In this document: positions 50,101-61,430 of the stretch, piece after piece
Layout of the letters: the number at the start of each line of letters is the position of its first letter
How positions within the stretch are numbered: position 1 is the first letter of the stretch
Assembly (NCBI GenBank): GCA_016801885.1
Contig: CM028903.1
Span: forward strand, 21,191,842 to 21,255,841
Length of the DNA stretch: 64,000 nt
DNA from: Toxotes chatareus
Taxonomy: Eukaryota > Chordata > Actinopteri > Toxotidae
Direction: 5' to 3'
The notes under the pieces: generated by a model
The model's input: the letters and a program-made list of their open reading frames with translations, nothing else
Databases searched by the model: none
What the model was told of the DNA's origin: nothing
Program-made: the position numbers and the translations under genes

Positions 50101-52054
50101 ACTTTTTTATGAAAAAAACGCCATACTATACTATGACGTTTTTATATGACATTTTGAGGCCAAAAAATTTGTGTTTTTTACCGAAAAAAAAAAACTTACT
50201 ATACTATGACGTTTTTTAGGACATTTTTGAGGCCAAAAAAATTTGGACTTTTTTGGCCAATTTGACGCCCATACTATACTATGACGCGTTTTTATAACAT
50301 TTTGAGGTCCAAAAATTTTTTGTCTTTTTTTAGCCGAAAAAAACGCCATACTATACTATGACGTTTTTTATGACATTTTGAGATCAAAAATTTTTTTGAC
50401 TTTTTTTGGCCGATTTTGACGCCATACTATACTATGACGTTTTTTTATCACATTTTGAGGCCAAAAAAATTTTTGACTTTTTTTACCCGAAAAAAACGCC
50501 ATACTATACTATGACGTTTTTTATGACATTTTGAGGCCAAAAAAAATTTGGACTTTTTTTGGCCGATTTTGACTTCATACTATACTATGACGTTTTTTAT
50601 GACATGTTGAGGCCAAAAAATTTTTTGACTTTTTTTTCCCGAAAAAAACACCATACTATACTATGACGTTTTTTATCACATTTTGAGGAAAAAAAAAATT
50701 TGGACTTTTTCTGGCCGATTTTGACGCCATACTATTCTATGACGTTTTTTATGACATTTTGAGGTAAAAAAAAATTCGACTTTTTTTGGCTGAAAAAAAC
50801 GCCATACTATACTATGACGTTTTTAATCACATGTTGAGGCCAAAAAATTTTTTGACTTTTTTTGCCCGAAAAAAACACCATACTATACTATGACGTTTTT
50901 TATGACATTTTGAAGTAAAAAAAAAATTAGACTTTTTTTGGCCGATTTTGATGCCTTACTGTACTATGACCAATTTTATGACATTTTGAGGTAAAAAAAA
51001 ACTTTGCCTTTTTTGTGCCGATTTTCACGCCATACTATACTATGACGTTTTTTTATGACATTTTGAGGACAAAAAAATTTTTGACTTTTTTTGGCTGAAA
51101 AAAAGGCCATACTATACTATGACGTTTTTTATGACATGTTGAGGCCAAAAATTTTTTTGACTTTTTTTGCCCGAAAAAAACGCCATACTATACTATGACG
51201 TTTTTTATGACATGTTGAGGCCAAAAAAATTTTTGACTTTTTTTGCCCGACAAAAACGCCATACTATACTATGACGTTTTTTATGACATTTTGAGGTAAA
51301 AAAAAATTGGGACTTTTTTTGGCCGATTTTGACGCCATACTATACTATGACGTTTTTTATGACATTTTGAGGTCAAAAAAATTTTAGACTTTTTTTAGCC
51401 GAAAAAAACGCCATACTATACTATGACGTTTTTTTATGACATGTTGAGGCCAAAAAATTTTTTTGACTTTTTTTGCCCGAAAAAAACGCCATACTATACT
51501 ATGACGTTTTTTATGACATTTTGAGGTCAAAAAAAATTTGGACTTTTTTTGGCCGATTTTGACGCCATACTATATTATGACGTTTTTTATGACATGTTGA
51601 GGCCAAAAAATTTTTTGACTTTTTTTGCCTGAAAAAAACCCCATACTATACTATGATGTTTTTTATGATATTTTGAGGCCAAAAAAAATTTTGACTTTTT
51701 TTGGCCAATTTTGAGGCCATACTATACTATGACGTTTTTTCATGACATGTAGAGTCCAAAAAAATTTTTGACTTTTTTTGGCCGAAAAAAAACGCCATAC
51801 TATACTATTACGTTTTTTTTATGACATTTTGAGGTCAAAAATTTTTTTGTCTTTTTTTGGCCGATTTTGACGCCATACTATACTATGACACTTTCAAGAC
51901 ATTTTGAGGCCAAAAAAAATTTGGACTTTTTTAGCCCGAAAAAAACGGCATCCTATACTATGACGTTTTTTTTTTATGACATTTTGAGGTCATACTAAAG
52001 TATGACTTTTTTTGGCCTATTTTGAAGTCTTAAAATAATATGACGTTTTTTATT

Positions 52055-52118
52055 AGGGCTTAAGCACGAAATTCGTGTGAAGCCCTAGTGCAACTGAAGG
52101 GATTATTACTACTCTTTC
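52055..52118 (+). mobile_element. Hairpin-repeat copy, right flank of the satellite
   Basis: AGGGCTT, AAG, CACGAAATTCGTG, TG, AAGCCCT (52055-52086) is a near-perfect palindrome, followed by TGCAACTGAAGGGATTATTA. It matches the start of the element at 27915 in the same orientation, with the outer stem intact here. Similarity fades after about 52118. Confidence 0.7.
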
Positions 52119-52442
52119 TAAATAGAAATTTATCAGCATACAAAAGAGAACACAGTGACATGCTCATATTATGCTACACATACACAGCACCTACTGGGGA
52201 CGAAGACATTTTCTTTTGTACATGTGTATGTCTCTATACATCGGGAGAGCAAATGAGATTATGGCTTAAGATAGTGGAGGCATATGTGCAGTTGAGCTCC
52301 TTTTACATGGAGCCACGAATGTCTGTTTATGTCAGTGTGCCATGTGAGCTCTATAATTGAAATACATACATTCTACATAGATTTGTTAGCAAGGAGTTGT
52401 CATGACAAGCTGTGTAGATTTAGGATTTTGTGTGGATCTTAC
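52119..52442. other. Short non-coding interval
   Basis: Nothing recognisable between the hairpin repeat and the LINE fragment. Confidence 0.5.
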
Positions 52443-53037
52443 ATAAGAATAAGAATAATAAGAATAAGAAATCCTTTATTAGTCCCTCAGTGGGGAAATT
52501 GCATTTAGCAACAGCAAGGTTACAGTCCAGTAAGTGAAAGTAAAATATAAGTAAGACCAATATGGCCAAAGCAAGATACTAAACTAAGAAAATAGTTGCT
52601 GTAAAAAAAAATAAAATATACATACATACATACATACATACATAAATATGGGCTGGAGGTTGTTGTTGTTGAGTAACTTTTCGTACACAATAAATATTGC
52701 ACACTAATAATTGAGTTATTGCACATAGATAGCACTTATAGTTGCAAGGAATTGGAATCAGTGTGTGTGTTAACAGTGATCATTATAGAGTCTGACAGCA
52801 GCAGGAAGGAAAGATCTTCTAAATCTCTCCTTCACACACCGAGGGTGGAGCAGTCTGTCACTGAAGCTGCTCTGCAGAGCTGACAGGACGTCCTGCAGGG
52901 GGTGGGACTCATGGTCCAGCATAGATGACAGTTTTGCTAGGACCTTTCTGTCTCCTACCTCTCGCACAGAGTCCAGAGGACAGCCCAGGACAGAGCTGGA
53001 CTTCCTGATGACTTTTTCCAGTTTCTTCCTCTCCTTA
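52443..53037 (-). mobile_element. 5'-truncated non-LTR retrotransposon (LINE) 3' end
   Basis: On the - strand a reading frame from about 53037 down to 52770 encodes the extreme C-terminus of a LINE ORF2: KVIRKSSSVLGCP, then REVGDRKVLAKLSSMLDHES, then RFRRSFLPAAVRLYN before a stop. A 3' UTR follows with ATTTCCCCACTGAGGGACTA and AATAAAGGATTTC, and a terminal short tandem tail of TTATTC units. C-terminal F.RSFLPAAVRLYN and a tandem 3' tail are typical of CR1/L2/Rex1-type fish LINEs; I cannot choose the clade. The 5' part, including the polymerase core, is absent. Confidence 0.75.
52619..52647 (+). repeat. (CATA)n microsatellite
   Basis: Six to seven CATA units inside the LINE 3' UTR. Confidence 0.9.
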
Positions 53038-53695
53038 CATCATCAATCTATTAGCAGGGCACTGCAGGGAATTGAACCCCACCCTAGTGTACTAGGTGTA
53101 CCATAACCAGTGCCTTTTTGCTTTTTGATGTGATGTAAAGGTAAAGCAAACCCTACATACAAACATATCTAGTTAGAATGAGATATGGCATTCGTGGAAT
53201 TCTGTAGTAATGTAGGAAAGAAATCTACTACTACTTACTTTGAATAATGTATTTGACATATATGTAGGTATTACTGCTGTAGAATCAAAGCATGGATTTA
53301 TGATATATAATCTATAATGTGTTATGTATTTTTGCGTTACATCTGTGGGTAAGTGGTGATGTACATGATTGTATATGATTTGAAATAGTTCTTAATTGTT
53401 GAGAAAGTAGAGAAAGCAAAGGATTTGGACATGTAAAGAGCAGACGAACACAGCAGAAATGTAAAAAATGCACCAGAGGTCTGTTGTGCTCCAGCAATAA
53501 AAACACAGTACATATAAAAATATAAGTTCAGAAGAACAAGTAAAAAAGACTGCAACATATCTCTTTTCTGCATCATATCTCAACTACACCAAAGCTAGAA
53601 CTGTTTAAATGTGTTTTAATAACACCTGTGTACATCAACAAGCCACAACCATTGTAAAATTGCTTTTAATCACTAAAACATTCTCAACCTCCATC
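53038..53695. other. Non-coding, no gene seen
   Basis: No motif-bearing frame. A GAATTGAACCCC stretch near 53070 resembles the end of some SINE-like repeats but is too short to classify. Confidence 0.4.
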
Positions 53696-53759
53696 CACAA
53701 ACTCTAAACAACACTAAGGTGATTTACAAATAACACACTGTGCATCAAACCAAATTACA
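53696..53759 (+). repeat. 64-bp direct repeat, copy 1
   Basis: Starts CACAAACTCTAAACAACACT and ends CCAAATTACA. It matches copy 2 at 54436-54499 at about 58 of 64 positions. Confidence 0.8.
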
Positions 53760-54308
53760 TTTTATCTGCACAGATAGTTCATCTTGCAATGTAGATCAAC
53801 ATTTGTTCTGCCAAAACAAACCCCATCTAACCAAAAACCAACACACTATACAAATTATACAAAGCTTTAACTATTACCAAATCATCCACATGGCAAAAAT
53901 GTCTACCTAAACTCACCTTGTTGTTGTATCCACACTTTGGTAGACTTCCCAAAACAAAAGGGGGTGTGGCCACAGACATCATTCATCAATCATAAGACAC
54001 CACTGAACCAAACAACTAGTCCCACTCAACTAAAGTCCCACCTCCCTACATTTAATCATGAAATGCGCATGGTTAAAATACTAATTATACATTGCTTGGA
54101 AAAACAATGTCTAACTTTTAACAATAGGCTCCATTAACCTGCTTCATCAACATCTCTCAAACTGAACACTGACTGCATGAGTTATCCTCTGACAAATTTC
54201 ATGATACTTTTTCTTAACATGTGCAACTTTCTTGTAACCACATTACACATGTAATCACATAAACACAACTCACTCAAAGTACAAATGGCCATTAAAGTTA
54301 ACTTTTTC

Positions 54309-54349
54309 ATATATATATATATACAGTATATATATATATATATATATAT
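54309..54349 (+). repeat. (TA)n microsatellite
   Basis: About 40 bases of TA, broken once by ACAG. Confidence 0.95.
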
Positions 54350-54435
54350 CTCCACAAATGCCAGCACATATTTAACCAAGGACATTCTGGTATTCTTAAC
54401 ATATGTGGCTGAAAATAACACCACTAAAATGTCTA

Positions 54436-54499
54436 CACAAACTCTAAACAACACTGAAGTAATTTACAAAGAACACACTGTCCATTAAACCAAATTACA
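54436..54499 (+). repeat. 64-bp direct repeat, copy 2
   Basis: Same orientation as copy 1 and 740 bp away. The bases just before both copies (CACTAAAA) are also alike, so the true repeat may be longer and gapped. Confidence 0.8.
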
Positions 54500-55166
54500 G
54501 ATAATCAGGATGACCTTCACACTCTCAACTCATTTATATGCTCATATGATGATACACTCATAGCGCCCCCATGCTGGGAGGGGGCCATGTCTTTTCTGTT
54601 GCTGTATACTGCTGTGCTTCTCTGGGGAGAAGAGCAGGAGAGAGGAGAGGACATAGGAGGACTCTTGTGCGTGGCTGCGACCCCCTGGCCCACCCATCAC
54701 TGCTTGCAGCTTTAATTTGGAGTTGTGTTTGTGGCCACCTGTAGAGTATAAGCTCAATATTCCCTCTCTAGTTCTGTTTTGGTCTCCACCAATTACTGAG
54801 GGAAATATCCAGCTCCACTATGTTCACCATGTAGTCACTGACTTTGTATGTTATTTAGTGCTGAGCAGGTAGTGTATGGTGGTACCAGTTACACCTTATA
54901 CATACAAGTAATCATGTGATTCATTGGTAATAAAACATTATTGCTGTAGCCATTAAAACTACTTGGTTAAGATTGGGGAGGCATCATGGTCAATGCTAAA
55001 GGAACAACCGTTGATCTGTAGCAGATACAATGCAAATATCAGATGCTTTGTACATCGACAGCATTAGGTCACACTACTTCAATCTCAGCTCAGATGACAG
55101 TCCTTATTTACAACAGAAACCAGTAAAAAGAAAAGAAAGTCAATATTAGAAAAATCTGCAAAAACC
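54500..55166. other. Non-coding, no gene seen
   Basis: Nothing recognisable apart from a GAGAGG-rich patch near 54630-54655. Confidence 0.4.
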
Positions 55167-55210
55167 CTGAAATGCATCGAAGGTAAACCATTACCTTCGG
55201 TGCATTTCAG
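55167..55210. repeat. Hairpin with 20-bp arms and 4-nt loop
   Basis: CTGAAATGCATCGAAGGTAA (55167-55186), loop ACCA, TTACCTTCGGTGCATTTCAG (55191-55210). The arms pair at 19 of 20 positions, and a few more A/T bases pair outside after a two-base mismatch. It could be the core of a foldback element or an RNA hairpin. Confidence 0.85.
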
Positions 55211-55448
55211 TATTTTTCTCTTTTCCCACAATGTCTCTGCATGGTAAACACATTGTAGGTAAGGACAGGGGAAGATGGTGAGTAGGACTAATGAAAACAC
55301 TTGCAGGTCTGTGACAGGGATGCAGTGCCCCAGCCCCAGCTGTACAGTAAAGGACACAGTACTTACTCAGAACTACAAAACTGTCCAGACACAGTAATAC
55401 CTGGATGTCTATGTGCATGATTGATATACACATATGCATATATACATA

Positions 55449-55490
55449 TGTGTGTGTGTGCGAGTGTGTGAGACCGAGAAACTGATTTGA

Positions 55491-55536
<46 letters not shown>
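55449..55536 (+). repeat. (GT)n microsatellite, compound
   Basis: Two GT tracts, the second about 43 bases, separated by a short unique stretch. Confidence 0.9.
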
Positions 55537-55538
<2 letters not shown>

Positions 55539-55703
55539 CATCTATCTGTCTTCCAGTATCTGTCTCTCTCTCTCTCTCTCTAACCAGTCCTCTCGGTCAT
55601 GGCAGCTTTGACAGTGAGTGAGGGGAGAGAAAGGCCATGTGGTGTTTCAGATAAGCACAAGTTCTCAGGAACACAACATCCCAAATTACTCACTCCTTGT
55701 CCG

Positions 55704-55761
55704 ACACACACACACACACATACACACACACACACACAGATAGAGAGAGAGAGAGAGATAC
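55704..55761 (+). repeat. (CA)n-(GA)n compound microsatellite
   Basis: CA repeat with one TA interruption, running into GA repeats ending at GAGAGATA. Confidence 0.9.
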
Positions 55762-56149
55762 AAATAAAATGAAAGAGCAACTCAAACATAAAACACAATG
55801 AGTGGCATCATGGTTTAGGTGCACATGTAATAATGAACATCCAGAGAAACACACAGTACAACTGACAGACATTTACCTGGCACAGAACTGCAGTTGTAGC
55901 AGATGACGATTTTTGTGTATTTTTGGCTTGTTGTGGTAAATGTTTGGCTTTGTGATGTGGTGGGTTTGGTGTTTGAGACCAGCTGCCTCCCAGAAAGGAC
56001 TCACACTAAATGTTCTCATTGTCACTGCAGCCTAATAAAGATTTTTTGTTTACACTGCAACAACAGCTGGTCTGATGATACTATTGATTTGTTTCAGCAG
56101 TATTGCAAACTATCCACCTCCTCAACAGCAGTACAGTTCTCAGACACTG

Positions 56150-56766
56150 GATCTAATGTCAAGTGGGAGGTCATCCTTAAAGACCCTGTGGGGGCGGTCT
56201 GCAAGGCATCACCCCTTCTCAGGGACTACTTCAGCTCAACCTGGACCAGACTGAACTTATGTTCCTTCAGGGCAAGGACTGTCTGCCCTGCTGTCTGTCC
56301 ATCCACTTCAGACAGCAGAGAATCATGGTGTGACCCTGAAATGCAAACTTTGCAGCAGTAGCCCTCTGTTCTGTACTACACTAGGAGGATTCATCCCCTC
56401 CTCACTAGAGAAGCACTCCACATGCTCATGCAGGTGCTTGTCCTCGTCTGTCTGGACAACGACAGAATGAACTCCCAGCTAAAGTCAAGACAGTAAAGTC
56501 ACTGGCCACCTTCTTCTGTAGGTTAAAAAGTCACCTTGTCAGACTACACCTAAACACCCCATGCTAATTCTCACTGGTGTCTCACTTCCTAAGAAAAGAT
56601 ACTCTTCACACTTGTTTTGCAGCACTGAACACACTTTTACTTGTGTTCAACGAAACTAAAAGTTTCTCCAAATTCTGATGACATCTAGCTCCTTTTCCTG
56701 TGCACATACTTTACATGGCTTTGGACAAAAGTGTATGCAAAATGCATGTAATGTAATGTAATGTAT
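56150..56766 (+). pseudogene. Decayed L2-like LINE fragment with 3' tail
   Basis: Pieces of a LINE reverse transcriptase C-terminal region are visible in different frames. They include LDQTELMFLQGKDCL near 56240-56290 and RRIHPLLTREALHMLMQVLV near 56384-56443, matching the KTELLFLPGKDCP and RRIRPLLT.....LVQALV patterns of L2-type elements. The 3' end reads GGCTTTGGACAAAAGTGTAT followed by ATGCATGTAATG and (ATGTA)n to about 56766, the usual L2 terminus. Stops and frameshifts make it non-functional. An open frame at 55903-56361 overlaps it and is not a gene. Confidence 0.7.
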
Positions 56767-57412
56767 TGACATAAGACACAACATCATCTGAACACACGAG
56801 AGTTTGCTGACAAACTGTCATATGCATCGTTGATGGAGGTTCAACTTCTTTTGCAAAACCTGCAACCATGTGGATGATTGTGCTGCTATGTTCTTAATTA
56901 TCACTTCACAAGTAACAAAAACAAAACGTCCCTGAAAATTTTGTCCTTTTCAGTGAAGAAAAGAGAATTTTTGTATAGCTGTGAGAAGACAAAAAAAAAA
57001 AAAAAAAAACAACTAAGAGGCTTATGAAGAATTTCAAGTCGACATTAACAAAATAATCTAGACATCAAGAAGTGATGTGAAGCTGATGGTCCAGTTCCAC
57101 TTGAAGGAAATTGGATTAATGAGAATAAATGTGAAAGCATACAATGTATTATAATATCGCTAATGCAGGAAAAATCAATTGCAAATCAGACAGTGAAAAT
57201 GTATCTATGGTTGGATAAAGAGCTCCATCAGTGTGTGTGTGTGTGTGTGTGTGTGAGTGCTTTAGTGACCCTTATCAGTCTTATAATGATGCATAAAGTG
57301 CACATGAGGGAGTCCATCATATGAAGAGGCTACCTCCAGGTACACTCATATAAATGCAGCATGCACTCATGCAGCCACACCCAACCACACAGGCAGTTAA
57401 TGAACTGCCTGA

Positions 57413-57446
<34 letters not shown>

Positions 57447-57475
57447 AGTGCTTGGCACCGTATGTCAGCTGTATG

Positions 57476-57507
<32 letters not shown>

Positions 57508-60500
57508 AGCAGGTGCTCTGTTCGCTGTGTGGCGCTTTTATGGACCCGATTTATCGTCCCTGGTCTCCAAAGTGAATATTAATAGATTTATAGCTCTGGA
57601 AACTTTGCAATCCATCTAAACTGTGAAGGAGGGAGAGATCTAATCTGTCAGGAAAACAGAGTGAGGGAGTGTGTGAGAAGAAAAAGAGGAGGTGGGCTGG
57701 CAAGGAGCCTCTGGGGAACAAAATGTGGTCTGTACACACCATGACTCAAAACATTTAGTCAACTGTCGGCACAAAACACAAGTCGTGTTTAATTTTTGTA
57801 CTGAAACACGGATAAGAGAGTCTCTTTGATGGCATCAAAGAGCTACAAGCTAAGAAAGTGATGATTTCTCTTCCACAGATGAGATGAGACTTCTCTGGCC
57901 ATGTTAGTGGCGTCACATTCTTTGTTCACACTTCTCAAAGTGTCCCAGCAGCTTTCATGCAGTTACATCTCACTGATGTTGTTGCGAGCCTCAGTTCGCT
58001 GATAGCGCTGAGCGAGTTCCATCCTGCTAACTGTCCAAAACTGTAACATCTGTTTATTCCGCACTGCTTCTAACTATCTGCTCTAATTGGGAGTTTGTTT
58101 TGGTTGCTCAGCCAATGGGGTTTTTTGACTGACTCCCAGAGCATGTCTACCCATTTTCTGTTGGCTGCTCTATCCAACGAGGTTTGCTGTGTGCATGTGT
58201 GTGTGTGCATGTGCATCAGACATCAAGGGCAACAAACGAGCTTGTTCCCAGTGTGTGTCGCAAACTGCCCTTCAAATGCCTGCATCTGCCCTCTTCCACA
58301 AGCATGTGTGTTTCCAAGTGTTAAGGTGGAGGTAGTTGGCCCATCATTAAAAAAACTTGGGAGGACTTACAGATGAAATAGTGACAATTTGTGTGTGTGT
58401 GTGTGTGTGTGCCAGAGCTCTTTAGTCCCCATTAGAAGTGTTTTTTTTTTTTAAATAGGGAATCTAATGGATTGAAGGTTGTTGGAAGGATAATGCTGTT
58501 TTTAAACTGTGCCTTCTGCTCCATCTTAAAGGAATCCAATACTTTCTGCTGGCCTGCTAAAAGCATGAATAAAAAACGATTAGTTTTGGCTGAGTTCTGT
58601 GCCAGTGTTTTAAGAGGAAGGAAGAAGGAGAACAGGGAATTAAAGATGAGAGGGACAGCGATGAGGGAAAATAAAAAATAAATAAGTAAATAAACCTTTT
58701 GGGAGCTGTTTTGTTTGTCTTGCAAAGCAACGGGAGTATGGCTACACTTTGACTGATTCTCCAAAGCTTATTTGTTCAGCCAATCACAGTGCTGCGTTCT
58801 TTGTAGGGAAACATACACAAGTTTACATGCAATCTTCTCCTACCACTGCTGACTTGATGCCACCGGCTGAAATGGCACCTAACTGCAGCTCCAGACCATA
58901 ATGTCACAGCTATAAACAAAATGCAGGCAAATATGTACAGAGGATAAAGTTTTACAGTCAAGAGGGAAGTGTGCTGTAAGTCTTGTTCGCTCCATCAGTG
59001 GATCAGCTCAGCGGGCTTATCTGAACAAACACCAGTCACGTATACCACCAATCACAGGCTGGTCCATTTATGACATCAGTCTACCATGTTTGTACCTGCC
59101 ATGTGTTACAGCTGCTTATTTCACCAGCCCCAGCTCATACATCAGGTACACTTTAAACAATATGCTCTTCTCATATTGTGCTGTTTTGAAGGGAAAATAT
59201 GGCACATGCTTGAGTCTGTTTCACAGACACACCTGGACAGGATGCATGTGACACTTTCAGCTGGTGCTCTGACAACCCAGTTTTAGTGACAGGTCAGTGA
59301 ATGTGGAGGAGCCTTGTGAAGTAAACTGTGGAAATTCTGTGTTCAAGAAGCATTTTATGAAGTGACATTGTGCTGCATTGCTGTAAAAGCTGAGTCAGGT
59401 TTGACTTTTTCGCAGGACAATACCACGTTTTAATGACAGAATCCTTTCTTCTCCTTCTCAAGTAGAGGCAAAAGGAAAGGTGGTTGATAAAAACGAAGAG
59501 GTACATGGCTAAGCAGCAACAACAAGCACTTGAAATCATTTGGTGAGCCAAAGGACAGATATTTTTAAAGATGGGTCTGTGGTGAAAAATACCTCACTCA
59601 TTTTCCAAGTGTGCAAGTTTACTTCTTTGTATTACTTGTTTTGTTTGATTAACAGTCCAATGGACAAAGATTTTCAACTTACAGTGACATACAACAGATG
59701 CAAATCCTCACATCCTCACAGTGATATGTGATTGCTGCAGGATTTCCTTCTAATTACATTGAGAACATGAGTATTCCCTGCTGAATCTATGGCACATGTG
59801 AGCAGAGCCACTACTGTCAAATACAAGTGTATGGCCATTTCTGCACTAACATTTTAGTATATGAACAGAATAGTGAATTAATAATGTTTCTTTCCGAACT
59901 ACAGAGCTGATTTGATATATTTACAGCCATATAAATAAATCCATATATGTACACAAACTGACTTGTTGCTTACACAAGTGAAGAATTGTTAACTGTACAC
60001 ACAACAGAAATACACTGTTTACATACAAGATGAGTGAATTTTGCTGTTGTCTTTCAGCAGCCTTGAAACTTGAAATTGTTTTGTAGATTTTCTTCACTGA
60101 CGTTCAGGTTAAAGAATGTGTGTAAATATTCCTGAGCCTCCTGGTCTTATGAAGCTCTTTGGAAAGCTTGTTGAATGGTGCAAAAATGCATCAGTCATCA
60201 GGCTAAAAGCAAAGTGTGTTATTCTTACTGAAGCTCTCACAAAGCTTGCACTTTGGAAATGAGAGGTTTGCACTGAACAGCAAGTATATCCACATATGGT
60301 GATCAGTCAATTTGGCTTTTGGTTCAGTCACAGCAGTAACATTTACATTTTACTTTAGCCTAAATTTATTTATTTCTTGCACGCAAATCTCTAAAATGCT
60401 TAAACATATCTGGGTTTAGTGACTCAGAAAACAGCCTGGAGGACAGTCAGGAAAGTCACCACACTCCAACATTTACTGTCTCCCTCATAATTCAGGTCAC

Positions 60501-60892
60501 TGATAATCATTTAGCCTCATTTCAGCCTCACATCAAGAGCAAGAAGTAAACATTTACTCCTTAACTGCATCCATGCTGAATTTGTGGATTGATATCAGCT
60601 CACTTTAAATTGACTGATTAACTGAATGTTGTTTAAGTTTGAGAGCAGAGTGGATATATGTAGGCAGAGGGAAGTGTCTGAAATGATAAGAGTTTTGATC
60701 CAAATGGAGAGGCAAGAGTTTTTACATGGTTCTAATTTTCTAATTATTCTTCTCTGGCATAAATTCACATCTGCATCAGATATGAATTCATCATCAACCC
60801 ACAGCAAATCAAATCATAATCGCAATGTGTTCAGTTTGTTGAGATCAGCCCTGTTACTGCTGGTACTTTGGAGCTAATAAGTGCTCTTTAAC
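56767..60892. other. Non-coding stretch with microsatellites
   Basis: No gene supported. Contains an A run (56991-57009), (GT)n at 57228-57256, 57414-57443, 57487-57508 and 58388-58412, and T runs near 58440. The remainder, including 58.7-60.9 kb, shows nothing recognisable. Confidence 0.5.
57414..57508 (+). repeat. (GT)n microsatellites, paired
   Basis: Two GT tracts about 45 bases apart, the second preceded by a TA repeat. Confidence 0.9.
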
Positions 60893-61430
60893 AAGACTAA
60901 GAGTCTACAGCCATGCTAGCAGTTTTGTGAGGCTGTACATAGGCACTGTGGTGTTTTGCTAATGTCAGCGTGCTAACTTGCTCACAATTAGGAGATATGA
61001 TGTTTACAATGTTCACAGTATGTAGTTTAGTGTGTGGCTGACATCTGTCCATTAACACCACATGCAAAGTCAAGCAGAGGCTGATGGGAGTGTCATTAGT
61101 TTTGCAGGTCAGTTTGGTAAAAGTATTGGAAGAATTCAGATTTTGACTTGATGATGGCACATATGGAAAATGAAGGAATCAAAGTTAATACAGTTCTTCC
61201 TGAGAGGGGCATCAATGTCTGAACCCAATTATATGGTAATACATCCAGTAGTTACCTGTACTTGTTGAAATATTCACTGAGTGAGTGAAAACTGTGGCGC
61301 TAGAGGAAAAGTCAGGGGGAAAACTAAAGTCATTAAGATTCATCCTCTGGGTATCATGAATATCTACATGAAATGTCTTCTCAATCTATCCAATAGTTGC
61401 AGAGACATTTCACGAAAAATGAAAAAAATA
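60893..61430 (+). mobile_element. Dispersed percomorph repeat, rearranged copy
   Basis: Starts CTAAGAGTCTACAGCCATGC, continues TGTGAGGCTGTACATAGGCA, GCTGATGGGAGTGTCATTAG and TTTTGACTTGATGATGGCAC. It then has two successive versions of the same module: TTCCTGAGAGGGGCATCAAT to GAAATATTCACTGAG, then GGCGCTAGAGGAAAAGTCAG to GACATTTCACG. It is the same family as 14800-14945, in opposite orientation. Recognised from memory of percomorph genomes; class unknown. Confidence 0.6.

Larger units (their letters stand above)
28411..52053 (+). repeat. 23.6-kb AT-rich satellite array, monomer about 75 bp
   Basis: Uninterrupted tandem repetition of a unit of 71-78 bp, roughly 315 copies. A typical interior unit is CGCCATACTATACTATGACG, then TTTTTTATGACATTTTGAGG, then a CAAAAAAATTTTTGACTTTT block, then either GCCGATTTTGA or CCCGAAAAAAA. 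Variation is mainly in the length of A and T runs and between the two junction variants. Outer monomers at both ends carry CATACTAAAGTATGAC in place of the A/T-run block and show that the unit is a dimer of about 38 bp. Unit lengths near 75 leave long frames open in places on both strands (for example KCHKKRHSIVWRFF repeats on -), which I do not regard as genes. Low GC, no insertion of another element noticed. Confidence 0.97.

Noticed and set aside
30382..50349. Many open frames on both strands with KCHKKRHSIVWRFF or ILYYDVFYDIL repeats
   Set aside because: They are translations of the satellite units, open only while unit length is a multiple of three, without start context, splice sites or domain similarity.
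28411..52053. Regular repeat spacing reminiscent of a CRISPR array
   Set aside because: There are no unique spacers, the whole unit is repeated, there are no cas genes, and the surroundings are a fish genome.
55903..56361. 152-codon + strand open frame
   Set aside because: Its 3' half is a decayed LINE reverse-transcriptase region read partly in the wrong frame, and its 5' half has no recognisable feature.
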